This document shows positions 32,331 to 45,000 of a stretch of 64,000 bases of DNA, one piece after another; the first letter of the stretch is position 1, and each line of letters opens with the position of its first letter. The position numbers were made by a program, and so were the translations under genes. The DNA is from Welwitschia mirabilis (Eukaryota; Gnetophyta; Gnetopsida; Welwitschiales). The DNA lies in assembly GCA_051453625.1 (NCBI GenBank), contig JBOZIK010000001.1:283415736-283479735 (forward strand), written 5' to 3'. A model generated the notes under the pieces. That model searched no databases, was not told where the DNA came from, and saw only the letters and a list, made by a program, of their open reading frames with translations.

Positions 32331-32462
32331 TACACATCCTATAGAAGATAGAACTAAATATACTACACATCCTCTAGTACTAGGCCAAAATTATATTACA
32401 CATTTTGTAGTACTAGGATAAAATTATACTACACATCCCACAGTACTAGATCCAAGTTGATT
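32331..32462 (+). repeat. 33-bp minisatellite, four copies
   Basis: tacacatcc/t starts at 32331, 32364, 32397 and 32430, exactly 33 bp apart. Consensus includes tacacatcctctagtactagg and aaaattata. The first copy is the most divergent. Confidence 0.8.
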
Positions 32463-32559
32463 TAGAACAAAGACTTAAAAGTTAAATAAAGCCCATAATG
32501 TATAAGATAAAAAATGAGTCTAACTCAACTCATTGTTAATCCAATGTTGAATTATTAAT

Positions 32560-33366
32560 GCTAAAACTTTTCTTAACCAAGTACGTTTATTTGAGTATCA
32601 GTTGTTGGTTCTATGGCTAGATGGTATACTAGTGTAATGACTTCATGCTGTATAAGTTCCTTAATTTTATGAACCAACTCCCATGTATCATTTTCTATAA
32701 GGGCATAGTATTATTCTTTCATGGCTTGGATCCACTTATTATGTATAATGATATCTTTGAAAGAAGTTGGTTTACCATTAAAGGTTAGGTGGATCTCATT
32801 GACATCATAATTATGAGATGTATGCGAGCCATGTTTAGCTCTAGTTTTGCCTTTCTCATTATCATGACCATGTTAAAGAGTATACTGTAGTCAAGTACTT
32901 CAATACCATATCTGGTAGTATCATCTTTTTTAGTTAGAGAATGCAGTGAATTGCTACTGGAATAATGAGTAATCATGTCATGAGCATAAACTTGCTCAAT
33001 TTCTATAGGTTGTAAAGTAGATGTACTAATAGAAGGAACTAAAACATTAATGATGGCCACATCTACCCTCTTAACCATACAAAATTGAGCATCCAATATG
33101 ATCACTTGGTTAGAGGAAGGATGAAGATTTGAAGAATCAAGTTTATAATCATTGTTTGAAGTCTTTGTGAAGAGGAAATTACAAAAAACAATTATCTTAC
33201 AATGTTATGAGAGATACTCTTGATAACCCTTCTGGTTGGTTGGATATTTCATAAAGATACTAATGTGAGCATGTGCTCTAAATTTATCACAATGTTTGCT
33301 TGGAATATGGACATTGGACTTGTAACCAAAAATATAAAAAGAGTATAACTTTGGCTTATATCCATA
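32560..33366 (-). pseudogene. Copia-2 left part: integrase C-terminus to RT start
   Basis: Minus strand from 33366: YGYKPKLYSFYIFGYKSNVHIP then KCIF-like FMKYPTNQKGYQEYL, the copia integrase C-terminal (GKTP-W-KP..k.FG) region. A Ser/Thr linker (32785-33105) follows, and then SFKDIIIHNKWIQAMKE…ALIENDTWELV (~32750-32670), the start of RVT_2. The RT catalytic part is missing beyond ~32580. The coding sequence is cut at 33366 by the insertion of element C and continues at 39258-39263. Stops are frequent. Confidence 0.8.
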
Positions 33367-34439
33367 TGTTAGATAATAAACTTGGCCATATTTAGTGGTG
33401 GTTTTAAGTGTGCTTCCATGTACTTTTAATAGGAATAATGATCAACTTGGTTATTTTTGGATGTCAAAGGCAAAAGATCAAAATTAAGAATAATTTGGAT
33501 TAAATTAAGTAATTATAAAGCATTTGATAGAGTACTAAAGAAGAAAGCATTAGAGGATAAAGAATTAGAGCATAAAGTAGTAAGAGATGAAGCATTAGAA
33601 GAAAAAGTACTAAAGGACAAAGTAGTCATATTCTATCCACCACCATATTCCACTTACCAATAGAAGATAAAGCCCTTAAGGTTAAAGCCTAGTGGAGGAT
33701 GAATAATCAATTTTATCTTTTAGTTAAAATTGTAATGTAACTGTCCAAGTTTGTCTTTTAGCTAAAAATGTAATGAAACTATTTCAAGTTTGTTCTTTAA
33801 CTAAATTGCTCCACCATCCAAACCCTTTTAAGCCTTCCATTTCCTCATCTCTTTTTTGGCATCAAAATGCTTCTAACATTGGAGCAAATTGGGAAAGGAG
33901 ATACATTTGCTTATGAGAAGGATTACCTTAGTGTTTGGCTATGTACACTTCATTGAAGAGTTATTACTTGTAAGTGGGTGTAATAAAGTGCATTTTGTTA
34001 AATGCTAATAAATTATGCTTTTTTTCCTCAAACTCTCTCCTTATATTTTATGTTGATGTCAATTTAATACCCTTGTAGATTAAGTCTGATTTTCATATAG
34101 AGTATGAGAACTAACTTGGATAATAACAAGTTAGTAAAAATGTTAGTTAATTGCACTTAGGATTTGCATTTCCATTTCATTGAATTCCCACTTTCATTTG
34201 CATTCATCTGTTGCATTTTACCATTTTCATTATTTATTTATTTTCTTGAATATTAAGCAACATAAATTTATCTTTTTTCCCTAAAGAATCAAGTCTGCGT
34301 TAATTCATTTTCTTCTTTAAATCTATGAATCTGGATTGACACATTCTATACCTTGTGTGTTTACTTGTCCTTACTTGAGAATGTTTTGAGCTCTAACTTA
34401 CAGTTTAGGTAAGCATAACACATAATACATAACATAACA
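33367..34439 (+). repeat. 5' LTR of element C
   Basis: ~1073 bp, TGTTAGATAATAAAC to …AACATAACA. The end is ambiguous between 34434 and 34439 because of aaca repeats. It is related to the solo LTR at 11948-12925. Confidence 0.8.
33532..33621 (+). repeat. 15-bp purine-rich tandem repeat, six copies, in 5' LTR
   Basis: Units such as gcattagaggataaa, gaattagagcataaa and gtactaaaggacaaa repeat every 15 bp. They give an open frame of A/V-L-E-D-K-like pentads inside a 68-codon frame (33457-33663), which is a by-product of the repeat. The 3' LTR has only three copies (38418-38462). Confidence 0.8.
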
Positions 34440-34442
34440 TTT

Positions 34443-34460
34443 TGATGCCATTATTAGGGA
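34443..34460 (+). other. Primer-binding site of element C (tRNA-Asp type)
   Basis: TGATGCCATTATTAGGGA just after the LTR, compared with TGGCGCCGTTGCCGGGGA. Differences are mostly transitions consistent with cytosine decay. Confidence 0.65.
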
Positions 34461-34743
34461 GGCACTCAAGATTACCAAGAAGAAAGTGAATCTTTGAAAG
34501 ATTAGGTTCTATATCAAAATCAAGGTGAAATTATTCTTTGAACGTGTTACTTTCTTATTGTCTTATATAAAAGAAATAAGTTTATAAGCTTTGCTTGATT
34601 AATCTTGCTTATAACGTAGCCTCTTTTATTTTCTTTTTTGTAGCATTTCTTTTAGTAATTAGATTAATAAATTGGTCTACTTATTGTGATGTAATATGAT
34701 TTTGGAAATTTCTATCTAAAATGTTCATATATCATGTACTTTT

Positions 34744-34977
34744 TTGGTATTGCTAAAGCTTGATTTTATGGAAGATAAAAGAACTCTACATAAAATTTTT
34801 ACTAAGAGAAGAAAGAATTTGCCATTGGAAAATGATGCTTCTATGAAGGGAAAAAGACCTCTACATGAAATCCTTGCTAAAAGAAGAAGGAATTTGCAAT
34901 TAAGAAACAAGTCTATAGATGGTAAGAAAACTTTACATGAAATTTTCACTAAAACTAAGAAAAGTAAGTCTATTTAA
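34744..34977 (+). pseudogene. Element C internal frame with three Lys-rich repeats
   Basis: Open frame of 77 codons after the leader. It contains three imperfect copies of K-R/K-T/P-LH-K/E-I-F/L-T/A-K at residues ~11-21, 37-46 and 62-71 (KRTLHKIFTKRR, KRPLHEILAKRR, KKTLHEIFTKTK), separated by ~25 residues, so ~75-80 bp per unit. Strongly basic. I do not recognise a family. It sits where gag would be and could be a nucleic-acid-binding tail or merely a DNA-level tandem repeat. Confidence 0.4.
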
Positions 34978-35762
34978 GAAATCTTGGTTCATAGAAAGGA
35001 GAACTTACCTTTTAAGAATGTTGTTGAAACTAGGTATCCTTCCTCTTTTCAATATTTGCCTTTTTAATATTCTTTTAGGTATGAGCCTAAACATCCTTTC
35101 TTTTTTATGAAAGCATTCTATAATTGTTTTGGCATACCCCAACTATCTCCCATAAAAAACTGTGAGGAAGATATAGATTCTCTACATCAATCTCTTCCTT
35201 AATGTGTAAACTAAAGTAAGAATCTCAATAAGAACGTAGAGAGATTAGTATAATTTCTTACACAAATCTATGGAGAGAGAAACAATATTAAGCCTACTCC
35301 ATTATGTCTAGTACATTCCACCTTGATAATGATGAGGAAAACTTAGGAACACATAGCAACAATTATTGCTTAAAAATAAACAATGAGATTTTAGGTCAAT
35401 TTCAACTAGTTTACTCATTAGGAGATGGCTAAAATGAAGATAATGATAATTTAACTCAATAAATAGACAAAAATAATGAGGATGATAAGGATGGTATAAA
35501 AATATAGATCATATTCCAATATCCACTTATTTTTAAAATGTGATGGAAAATAAGTGTCAACTCAAAAAAATCTTCTAACACATGATGAAGATGATAAGTG
35601 TATTTCTTCTTATGAGCTTATTAGGAATCTAACAACTTAGAGAATGATAATAATACTCAAAAAACAATACGAGTTTAATGAATAAGAGGAAGATATAGTT
35701 AAAGATAATGATGACTCAAGTTAAAAAACTTTCAACAAAATAATAATGAAGACAACAATGAG

Positions 35763-36640
35763 ATGAAGAGAAATAACGAAGAGCCTATGGAGATTCAGTT
35801 AAACTTAATAGAGGATAGACTTGTTTCTTCCAATGCAATAATCCAACCTCAAGAGTATACCCATGTTTCTACATCCCTTTCATTTTTGCTTCCATGTAAA
35901 ACCCCAAATAGCATCCTTTCTTTTACTCCTACTTCCACATTAACTTTTGTTCTTAATAATGGTAACATTTATCCATCTCTTTCATTTGAACACTCATGTG
36001 AGTTTTAATACCACATCCCTTTCTTTGTTTCTAGTGAAACCCATAACTTTAAGGAGTCTATTCCTAATGTCTCTCAATCTCTTCCTCTTGAAACTCTATG
36101 TAATAATTAAAGTAACATTCTTACCTCTCCTACAAAGTCTACTTTACCTTATGCAGTTAATAAAAAATCTTTTGAAAAGTATGACTTAAGATATTTTGGA
36201 CTTCTAAATTGGGGTAAACCTTATCTTCATGATGATAGTCCATGCTTAGAGTTGAATCTTAGGGATCTTCTTAAGTATGTTAAACCTATCCTAATCTATT
36301 ATCCTAAGAATATTCTTCAAAATTCTTAGATACCTAATAGTATCATTAATGTTTTTCATTCCCAATATCAAATCTTTAAATGAAATCTATGTTTAAACTT
36401 CTTTATATCATGAGTTTAATAAGAGATTATTTTTCCATGAAATGTATGAACTCTTTATCTCTTATGTTGACAATCAAATTTATGAAGCTAAAGTGGTATT
36501 TAGTCATTTTGTTTATTACCAATTGATGCCTCTAAAAAATCATGCATACCCTTTCTGATTTATCAATTGGTTTTCATATAGTTTGATTGTTATTATTCTA
36601 AAAAGGTACAATGCAATAATTATTTTGGAATATCTATCTT
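35763..36640 (+). pseudogene. Element C unrecognised coding remnant
   Basis: Broken plus-strand coding-like region. 35763-36008 begins with an acidic stretch (NNEEPMEIQLNLIEDRL) after Asp/Asn-rich sequence. 36190-36330 reads LNWGKPYLHDDSPCLELNL then a Leu/Lys/Tyr-rich part. ~36400-36560 reads HEFNKRLFFHEMYELF … VVFSHFVYYQLMPLKNH. Stops interrupt. None of these matches an RT, integrase or capsid motif that I know. It is probably the remains of the element's own gag-like or accessory gene. Confidence 0.35.
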
Positions 36641-38250
36641 TTTGGCATAGGGATAAGTGCAAAGAAAAGAAACAACAATTTTGTTTTAATACTAGCATTT
36701 TACTTGAAGTAATTAATTCTGTGGAGCCTCTTTTCTTGAGGGAGTGTTCACCACTTATGTGAATGTAATTGTTTAAATAGTCTCTTTTCCAACATCTATT
36801 AACTAGATTTTACTTCATATTTTCATCATGTAGCATGTTTAATAATTTTAGGCTTTTGTAATTTATGGATGATTAGTTTGACTTCAACTAATTAAAAGGC
36901 ATTTAAATGCCTATAAACTCTCATTCTAGGAGAAGAAAATGTACTTAATTAAGTTGTTCATATTGTATGTATTTTCTCTTCATCAACTTCATTTTTATTA
37001 AGGCTATAAGTTATTAGTACTTTAATAATCATAAGTTGCTTTCCATATTTGTATTAAAAAATTATTAAAAAATAAAATAAAAATAAAAAAATATAAAAAA
37101 TAAAATATCAATTTATATTGTAAAATCACTTTTGATAGTTACTTCTAATCTATCTTAAGGATCATCACACTAAGGGCAAAGTTGCTTAGCGGCCTATGAC
37201 TTCTCTAACAGGTCCTACTGCTCATGATAAAAGTGAGATCAGTGGTTCAGAAATGAGCACTCCATAATGGAAGGAATCTAAGGTTAAATGAGAAACACCT
37301 CAAAGTATGCCATGATTATTACATTATCAAGTATTATTAGTTTGCAACTATTTTTTAAGTTAATGCTTAAGATTATAGCTATGATATGTTAATTTTAATT
37401 AGTACATCATCATTTTCATCCATACTTTTTAAATAGAACCATGATATTTTACTGATTAAGAATTATGTATCTTTAATTGGAAATGAAAGACTACTAGTAA
37501 GTGATCAACTTAAAATAGAATATATTCTAATGCAATTTGTTTATTTTCATTTATTAAGATAGATAATTTAAAAGTTATTAACTATAGTTTTTCTACTTAA
37601 CAGAGGACCATAGCGTTAAAGTAATCAATTTGATCATTTAAAAAATATTTGCATTCCTTTTTCTTTCAAATAAGTATTAGGTTTTGAGAGATTAGCATTT
37701 AGGATTCAAGTAATTCTATGTTTGTTTTCATGACAATTTATCTTCCTTTAGTTTATTTTATTTTTCTTATTTTCTATTTGTGTGTCTTCCTTCTGCACTT
37801 TATCTCTTGCCCTTAATTCATCTTTTGCAATCTTTTAGATGCTACAATACCTTGTTTTTATTTTGCCGGAAAACTCAACATTTGTCTAATTGACAAATCC
37901 GCATAGATAGAGTTGCATACTTGGTTACCCAATGTAATGGAGGATCCCACTCTCTAGTAAAGGGCTTATTTATATGAAACTTTTGAAGTAAGTCATTAGA
38001 TCTTTTAAGAACAAGTTTGTATATGGATTTATATTTGTCATAAAGTGAAATCATATGTTTAAACTTTATGCGTATCTTTTTGTAATGATTATCTTGTATA
38101 ACTTATTACTAAAAAATGAATGAGATATGCCCTTTATTTAATAATGCAATTATCTTAAAGTGTTATTTTTCATCTACTATCCAAGTTGACTAGCTTCTAT
38201 GCTTTCTTGCTTTCTTTCTTAGGGACTCACAAACACTTTGTGAGCGGCTA
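36641..38250 (+). other. Element C 3' internal non-coding region
   Basis: AT-rich, no coding similarity. A less AT-rich block lies at 37160-37290. Before the 3' LTR is a perfect inverted pair ctcacaaa…tttgtgag (38225-38243), ending ~8 bp before the LTR start. No clear polypurine tract. Confidence 0.5.
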
Positions 38251-39257
38251 TGTTAGATGGATAACTTGGACATATTTTATAGTGGTTTCAAGTGTGTTTC
38301 TAGGTACTTTTGATAGGAATAATGATCAAATTGACTATTTATGGATGTTAAAAAGAAAAAGATCAAAATTAAGGATAAATTATATTAAAACTGAGTAATT
38401 TTAAAGCATTTGATAAAGCACTACAGGATCAAGCATTAGAGGACAAAGACTTAGAGCACAAAGTAGTCAAATTCCACCCATCACCATGTTCCACTTACCA
38501 ATAGAAGATAAAGAACTAGAGGATGAAGACTGGTGGAGGATGAATAATTCATTTTATCTTTTAGTTAAAATTGTAATGTAACCATTCAAGTCTATCTTTT
38601 AGGTGAAAACATAATAAAACTATTTCAAGTCTACCTATAGCTAAATTTCTGCACTATCTAAACTTATAGAAATTCCTTAGGCCTCCCATTTTTTCATCTC
38701 TCTTTTGGCATCAAAGTATTTATGACATTGGAGCAACTTGGGCAAGGAGATTCATTCACTTATGATAAGAACTACCTTAGTGTTGGACTATGTATCCTCC
38801 ATTAAAAAGTCATTACTTGTAAGTAGATGTAATGAAGTGTATCTTATAAAATGTTAATAAAGTTTGATTTTTTTCCCAAACCCTCTCTCTATATTCCTTA
38901 TACTTTATGTTGATGTTAATTTAATACTCTTGTAAATTAAATCTGATTTTGTTATAATGTATGAGGGTCAACTTATGTAACAACAGATTGGTAAAAATGT
39001 TAGTTAATTGCACTTAGGATTTGCATTTCCATTTCATTACATTTTGAATTTCATTTGCATTGATTCCATTGCATTTCACCATTTGCATTGTTTATTTTCC
39101 TTTATTAAACATTAAAAAAACATAAATTTCTATCTCTCTTTTCTTAAAAAAAAAAAATAGGTGACATACTCTATATCTATTGTTTTTGCTTTTCATTACT
39201 TAAGAATGTTTTGAGATCTAACTTACAGCATAGGTAAGCACAACACACAACACGATA
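38251..39257 (+). repeat. 3' LTR of element C
   Basis: Starts TGTTAGATGGATAACTTGG. Aligned with 33367-34439 over its length, ~1007 bp, shorter partly because it has three instead of six 15-bp repeats. Confidence 0.78.
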
Positions 39258-39262
39258 CTATA

Positions 39263-41300
39263 CCACTTTTTAGCCAAAGATATTCCCTTTTTATTATATT
39301 AACCACTACGATTATTGAGATGTATTATTATGTTCACTTCTTCACCCTAAAGAAAGGTCTTACAACATTGAAATACATCATCGAATACACCATATGCATT
39401 ATAGTGTGATTAAATCACTTAACAATACCATTATATTGGGGTATCCCTAGGCAAGTCTTTAAATGTTGAATCCCTTTAGAAGCAAAAACTCAGGATATGT
39501 GTGTTAGCCATCATTAATTAAGTGAAAAATTTTAATCTAATAGTTGACTTGCTTTTCCACTTTAGTTTTAAAATTTTTAAAAATATTCAAAGTTTGTGAT
39601 TTTGATTTGATGAAGTATGCTCAAGTCATTTAGGCATAGTGATTAATAAAAAATATAAAGCAATAAAATGTGTGGAGAGTAAAAACTGACATAGGTCTAA
39701 TAGATCACTATGGATAAGTAAAATCTTTCAATAAACATGTCACTTACTTGGCAGAAACTACTGTCTAGTTTCTTTTCCCATGATATGTAATTCAAACTAA
39801 GGAAAATTTCAAAAAATGGATGAAATAAGCTAGTGGTCATTCTCACACATCATCGTATGAGGATTATAATGTCCTAGTTAAGTATGCCATAGTAGCAAGG
39901 GAGAAATATAATCTTAGGAAAGTGCGTAAGAAATCTCTTGCATTTTGACACAATAATAAAGATGAGTGAGCTTTCCATCCTTATAGCCTTTTATGACCAA
40001 TTATTGATTATCATTATACATATCCACTAAGTGATTCATCATAAAAATAGATTGATCTTCTCATAATAAAGTTGAAAGCGATAGAAGATGTGATCTTAAA
40101 GAAGAAACATATAGAATATGTGAAACAGTCTATGAAGAGAGCGATGTAAATTCAAGGGTAAATGAACCACAACCTTTCATAAGAACTCGAGTTTTATCTA
40201 CCAAAATTACATGGCTCGATGCTTTGATGAAGTCATCAAAATAATCACATTGATAAGTCATGTGATGAGTTTCACCTTTATCAGTAATCCACATCTCATC
40301 ATCAGGTATGTGCTTACTCATACCAACAAAGTTATAGTTTTTAAAGACTGCATTACATTCAAAATTTTCAGCATTATTAGGGGCACTAGCTTATTTAGTG
40401 ACTACACCTGCCTTAATTGTATGCTTTATCTTGTCCTAAGGAATCCTATAGAAGTCATCTATATCACTTTGTCTTCTACATCATAAGCACTAATACTTAT
40501 TCTTTTTAAGAGTGGTAGTATTTTGAACTTTCTTCTTATTTTACTGAGTTTGATTTAGCTTTTTATTTTATTGTTTTTGTGGAGCTTCACCCTTATCATG
40601 ATGCATTTTATTTTGCATATGGAATTTGCTAGTGGACTATCTAATTTTATAATGAGGACCAAAAGAATAAGAAAATTTGCATGCGATATCAGAAGAAGAG
40701 GATCTTATGGAGTTGAATTAAGCTTCTTTGAAAATAAAATCTTTACTATTCATATTGAAAATCATATTATTAAACTGTTTACTACCATGTAATGACATAA
40801 TATAACTATGCAAATAGTAGTCTTCCAAATAATAGTAGATTAAGTTGACATAATAAATGCAAACTTGTTTTTATGAGTTAATCTCCACTATCTTTTCCTT
40901 GATGTCTTACATCTGTGTAATTAATTGTCTTATCTTTCCCTCTTCATAATACAGAATATTGATGTGAGTTATAAGATTAAGGAGCTCCACATCATTCTTG
41001 AAGTAGAATGTATCCCATAAGGCATAAAAGTTAATAAAGCTTGTTTTGTTCTAATCAACTTCTGTCATCTATTAATAGGCAAGATATTTTTACATAATCT
41101 TGATTAATTTGGCATCAATATCTTACTAAGAATCTTCTTTAACTTGATCTTGAAGAGGTGTATATGCATGTACCAAAAAATATTTCTCATAACTATAAAT
41201 CCACAATGTTGACATAAAATCTTTATATTAAACCTCCCAAGATTGATCATCTTAAAGAGTATTTCTGATGTTAACCATGATCCTAGTAGTGAGTTCAAGT
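39263..41300 (-). pseudogene. Copia-2 right part: gag, protease and integrase core remnants
   Basis: Minus strand, in coding order from 41300. A gag-like region (41298-40900) includes FYALWDTFYFKNDVELLNL. A protease-like segment (40321-40130) has MWITDKGETHHMTYQCDYFDDF, where the family has DSGA.HHMT, so the active-site DSG is mutated to DKG. An integrase part (~39470-39266) has GIQHLKTCLGIPQYNGIV then FNHTIMHMVYSM, the QQNG-V-R-NRT region with the catalytic Glu lost. The integrase reading continues across element C at 33366. Many stops. No LTR for this element was found on either side, so it is an old fragment. Confidence 0.75.
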
Positions 41301-42060
41301 GTGAAGTACTTTAACAACCATTTAAACTTATCCTTTAAAGATGATGATGATGCTACTATAGTAAAAAGACGATAAGAACTTGAAGAGAGTTAACAAGTTG
41401 TGAGGTGAAGTTGTGAATCAGAGGGATCTTTCTCATATTCATAACTAAAGGCGATCTATCCATCACACAAAAAAATCTTATTAAATCCTAAAATGGATAT
41501 AGTAAAAAAATAAAAAGAGATGTTATAGTTACAATAAAAGGGATCTTCTTCTTATCCACAATTTCAAGTGATCTTTCTAAGTCACAAATTAATTAAAGAA
41601 AAGAGATAAAGTGTCACGATGGAGAGATGAAATCATAATAAAAGGGAATTAAGCCCACAAATTTAGTAATCCATCCAAACCACAAAATATGAGAATAAAA
41701 AAGACCCTCTAAACATTGAAGTCTATGTATCCAAAAAAGAAAAAACAAAGGTACTTTGTTAAAATTTCTTAATATGGACAAGGTATTTTAACACAAGGGG
41801 CATGAATTAATTATTAGGTGATGAAAAAGATAAAATTTATTAATTTTAAACTCTTCTCCCAAATTTAGTTAGTAATCATTTCCTCTTCAAGGGTGGTACC
41901 CTTACCTCCAAAGGAAGTAAAAAGACAAAATATGAATCACATCAAGTGGGCTTCTAAGTTGTTAGTCAATTTTTATTACCTCCACTATATATCCCTCTTA
42001 AGAAAGAGTACCATCTAATGTTGCTAACCTACTTATGCCTCAAACTCAGTAGATTTCAAA
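41301..42060. other. AT-rich sequence, no gene recognised
   Basis: May include the 5' leader of Copia-2. No LTR or PBS for it was recognised. No coding similarity. Confidence 0.4.
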
Positions 42061-45000
42061 ACTTATTAAACCTTGGGTAGGGGTACTAAGAGGAGCTAGG
42101 ATTAAGAGCATTGTATTGAACTTTGTAATGGTTAAGAGTGATAGACCCAAAGCTTAACAGGTTTCTATTTTGTTTTAGTATAAGATTAAAGGATTGAAGG
42201 TAGGAAGTCAGCTGATATTAGTAACAATTAGTGTTGTCTTTAGGTAGTTGTAGTTGTAGGAAGATGATCAAGCAAGAAAAAAGCAGTCTAGTACATCAGA
42301 TAGAAGATATATCAACTTCTATATTACATAATATGTTGGATTCATTCATTGATGTTCCTTCAGTTTAAGGATCTACCTTAGTTTTTTTGAGTTTTGACTA
42401 GGTATGCTTTGAAGCTAAAAATAAATTGTAAAATTATCTATTAGGGTTGTTTGTTCATCTTAACCTTGCCCTATATTAAACCTGATTCACTTATGGATAG
42501 TAATGGAATGGCTTGGAAGAAGAGGTAGAGGTTTTAGCAATGTCAAAGGACGTTCTTATTTTTCTTTACCTCTATTCAAAGCAAAGACAAGATTACTATA
42601 GAGGGATCATGACTCTTTTTGATAATATAACAAAAACATTATATTCATATTTAGAACTTTATTGTTAAATTTTATGAATGAAACTTATTGAAGAAAGTCA
42701 TAAAAAAATTTAGAGGCCTAATTAAAATAGACGAGATGATTACCAAAGCACATAGTTTGTCTTAGCAAAGTTCTATGTTTAATTAACCTTTTAAAACATT
42801 TAAAAAAATCAAATATAGTTTGAAGTAAAATCATGATTTAAAATTATCAAGGTGAAATAAAAGAATAATTCAATCCTTTATAAAATATGTTGCAAAATGG
42901 AACATTTAGAAAGAGCTTACCTACAGAGAATAATCAAGTGTGATTTCTATTAGAAGGAAGGAGACTAGAGTATAATTATATAAACAAATTAATCTATAAC
43001 TATTGTAGTCAACCAAGAAATGTAAAACGTAAGTTAAAAATAAAAAGGAAAGAACATTTGAAGAAGAAGGATAAAAGCTAGAATAGATTTGAGGGTTTAA
43101 AGGACCTCATAAACCTATAAAATGAAGAACATGTAAAGAAATGTAGTGAACAGGAGAGTAATGATGCCTTATATTTTGAGCATTCACTAGAGATGCCTGA
43201 GGCCTTGTCCCAAAGAAAAAATCCCAAGGATAAGGTCACCCATAAAAAGAAAACTTAAATAAAAATCATAATATTAAAATAAAATTTTTTCTCCTCTCAT
43301 AAGACATGAAACCTATAGAAAAACAACATTAAATTAGGAAAACAAAAGAAAAGAAATAAAAAGGAATATTCTTAATAAAGCCTTATTAACTTTTAAATAA
43401 ATGATTAATAAATAAATTAATCATCAAAAGAAAAATTAATGATTATCCTCTTATGGAATGTTAGAAGGACATGACCTCCCACTAGGAAAAATTCATAATG
43501 TATTTATTAAAATAATGGTTAGTGGATGTTGTGCATAGTAGAAAATAAAGCTTTTAATAGGGGAACACTAAAGACCTCATAAGAATATTAGAAGATAGCT
43601 ATAGCAAGCATAGGTAAGTGAAATGGGATTATTATTATTGCTTACAAAATTACATTTTAGATGTTGGGAAAAACTAGTTGACATATAACTATTCAAGTAA
43701 AAGAGATGATCTTAATCAATTTTTGTGGACCTTTCCATTAGATTAGAATTACAGTTTTGCAAAAGTTGACAAAAAGATTCAGTAGTTGGTAGTGGATGAT
43801 TATTAAGAATTTCAACTAATGACTTTATAGATGGAATAAATTTTAAAGCAAGTACTAGAATGATTTTGAAGCTAGTAATTACTTATAATTTATTTAATAA
43901 AATCTTTCTTATGATTAAAATACTATAATAGCATGTTTACATAGTTCAACTAAAAAAAGGAGACTAGTCAAAATTTTTATTACAATTGATAGAGTATGGA
44001 TAATAACAACAATGGCTAGATTTACTTTATGCTTTTTTAAGGGCCTTTCAAGAACAACATTAAACCATAGTTCCAATTTTTCCAAATAGAAATGAAGGTA
44101 CCGTACCACAATAATTTCAAATTACAGAGGTACTAGCTGAACGAAAAAAATCTAAAGGAGCTAGTTTAGGAGGTATGAAGCTACTATGAAGGAATAAACC
44201 CTTGATTTAGCTTCTTAAGGTCCTCTAATCATCTGAAGTTAAAGCTCAAATTCCAGGCTAAGGAAGAAAAAAGTAATTTCAAGACTAAAAAAAAGGAGCT
44301 CTTATCATAGCTAGAGGAGAGGCATGGATTTTTGATGTTAATAATAGGTTTAAAACCTTAATGAATCTTCATAATCTATATAAAAATAAGAAGAGATACT
44401 AGCATCAGTGATTTAGGGTTCAATGAATCAAGGAAGATGAATGCCATTTGAATTTTTTCTGCTATATTACTTTAAAAAAAGGAAAAAAAGGAATAACAAT
44501 CAAATTAAAAAACTAAGGATTCATCATTAAAAAAAAAAATAAAAGAAAAAGAAGAGATAGTAAAGAGTTTTGAAAATTAATACAAGGATCTTTGAAGTCA
44601 TCCCAAGAAAAGAATAGATAACACCAAGATAGGGAAAACTTTAAATAGAAATGATAGAAATTAGCTCATGCTAAACTTTATAATGCAAGAAATTTGTAAA
44701 GCCATAAAAAGTATGAAAAATAATAGAAGCACAAGGATGAAATATTGGCCTAACATTTTTTACAAAAGGAATTAAACATGATTGTTGAAGTACTCAAGCA
44801 TCTTAAGGCAAGAGAAATTCTTTGTAGGAAGAACCTATGGAAATTTCTAAATTGCATCACTTAGGATAGCTTCATAAACATTGGATGATAGGCTCAGCTT
44901 GGATCTAGCTAAACACCAACTTTAATGTTTTGTAGTTTCCATGACAAGAACTTATCCAAGGTTGAATACAAAATCAATTTTCAAGTAGAACCTTTGTATT

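Larger units (their letters stand above)
33367..39257 (+). mobile_element. Element C: non-autonomous LTR element with tRNA-Asp-type PBS
   Basis: Plus-strand element, 5.9 kb. LTRs 33367-34439 and 38251-39257 both start TGTTAGAT and share long blocks (for example ggaataatgatcaa, the 15-bp repeats and ggatttgcatttccatttcatt). A PBS at 34443 is followed by 3.8 kb with no RT, integrase or RNase H, only two unrecognised coding-like stretches. The flanks CCATA (33362-33366) and CTATA (39258-39262) are a target duplication with one change. Removing the element joins the Copia-2 integrase codons, which supports these ends. It is likely mobilised in trans by an autonomous Ty3 relative. The right LTR end could shift by a few bases. 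Confidence 0.82.
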
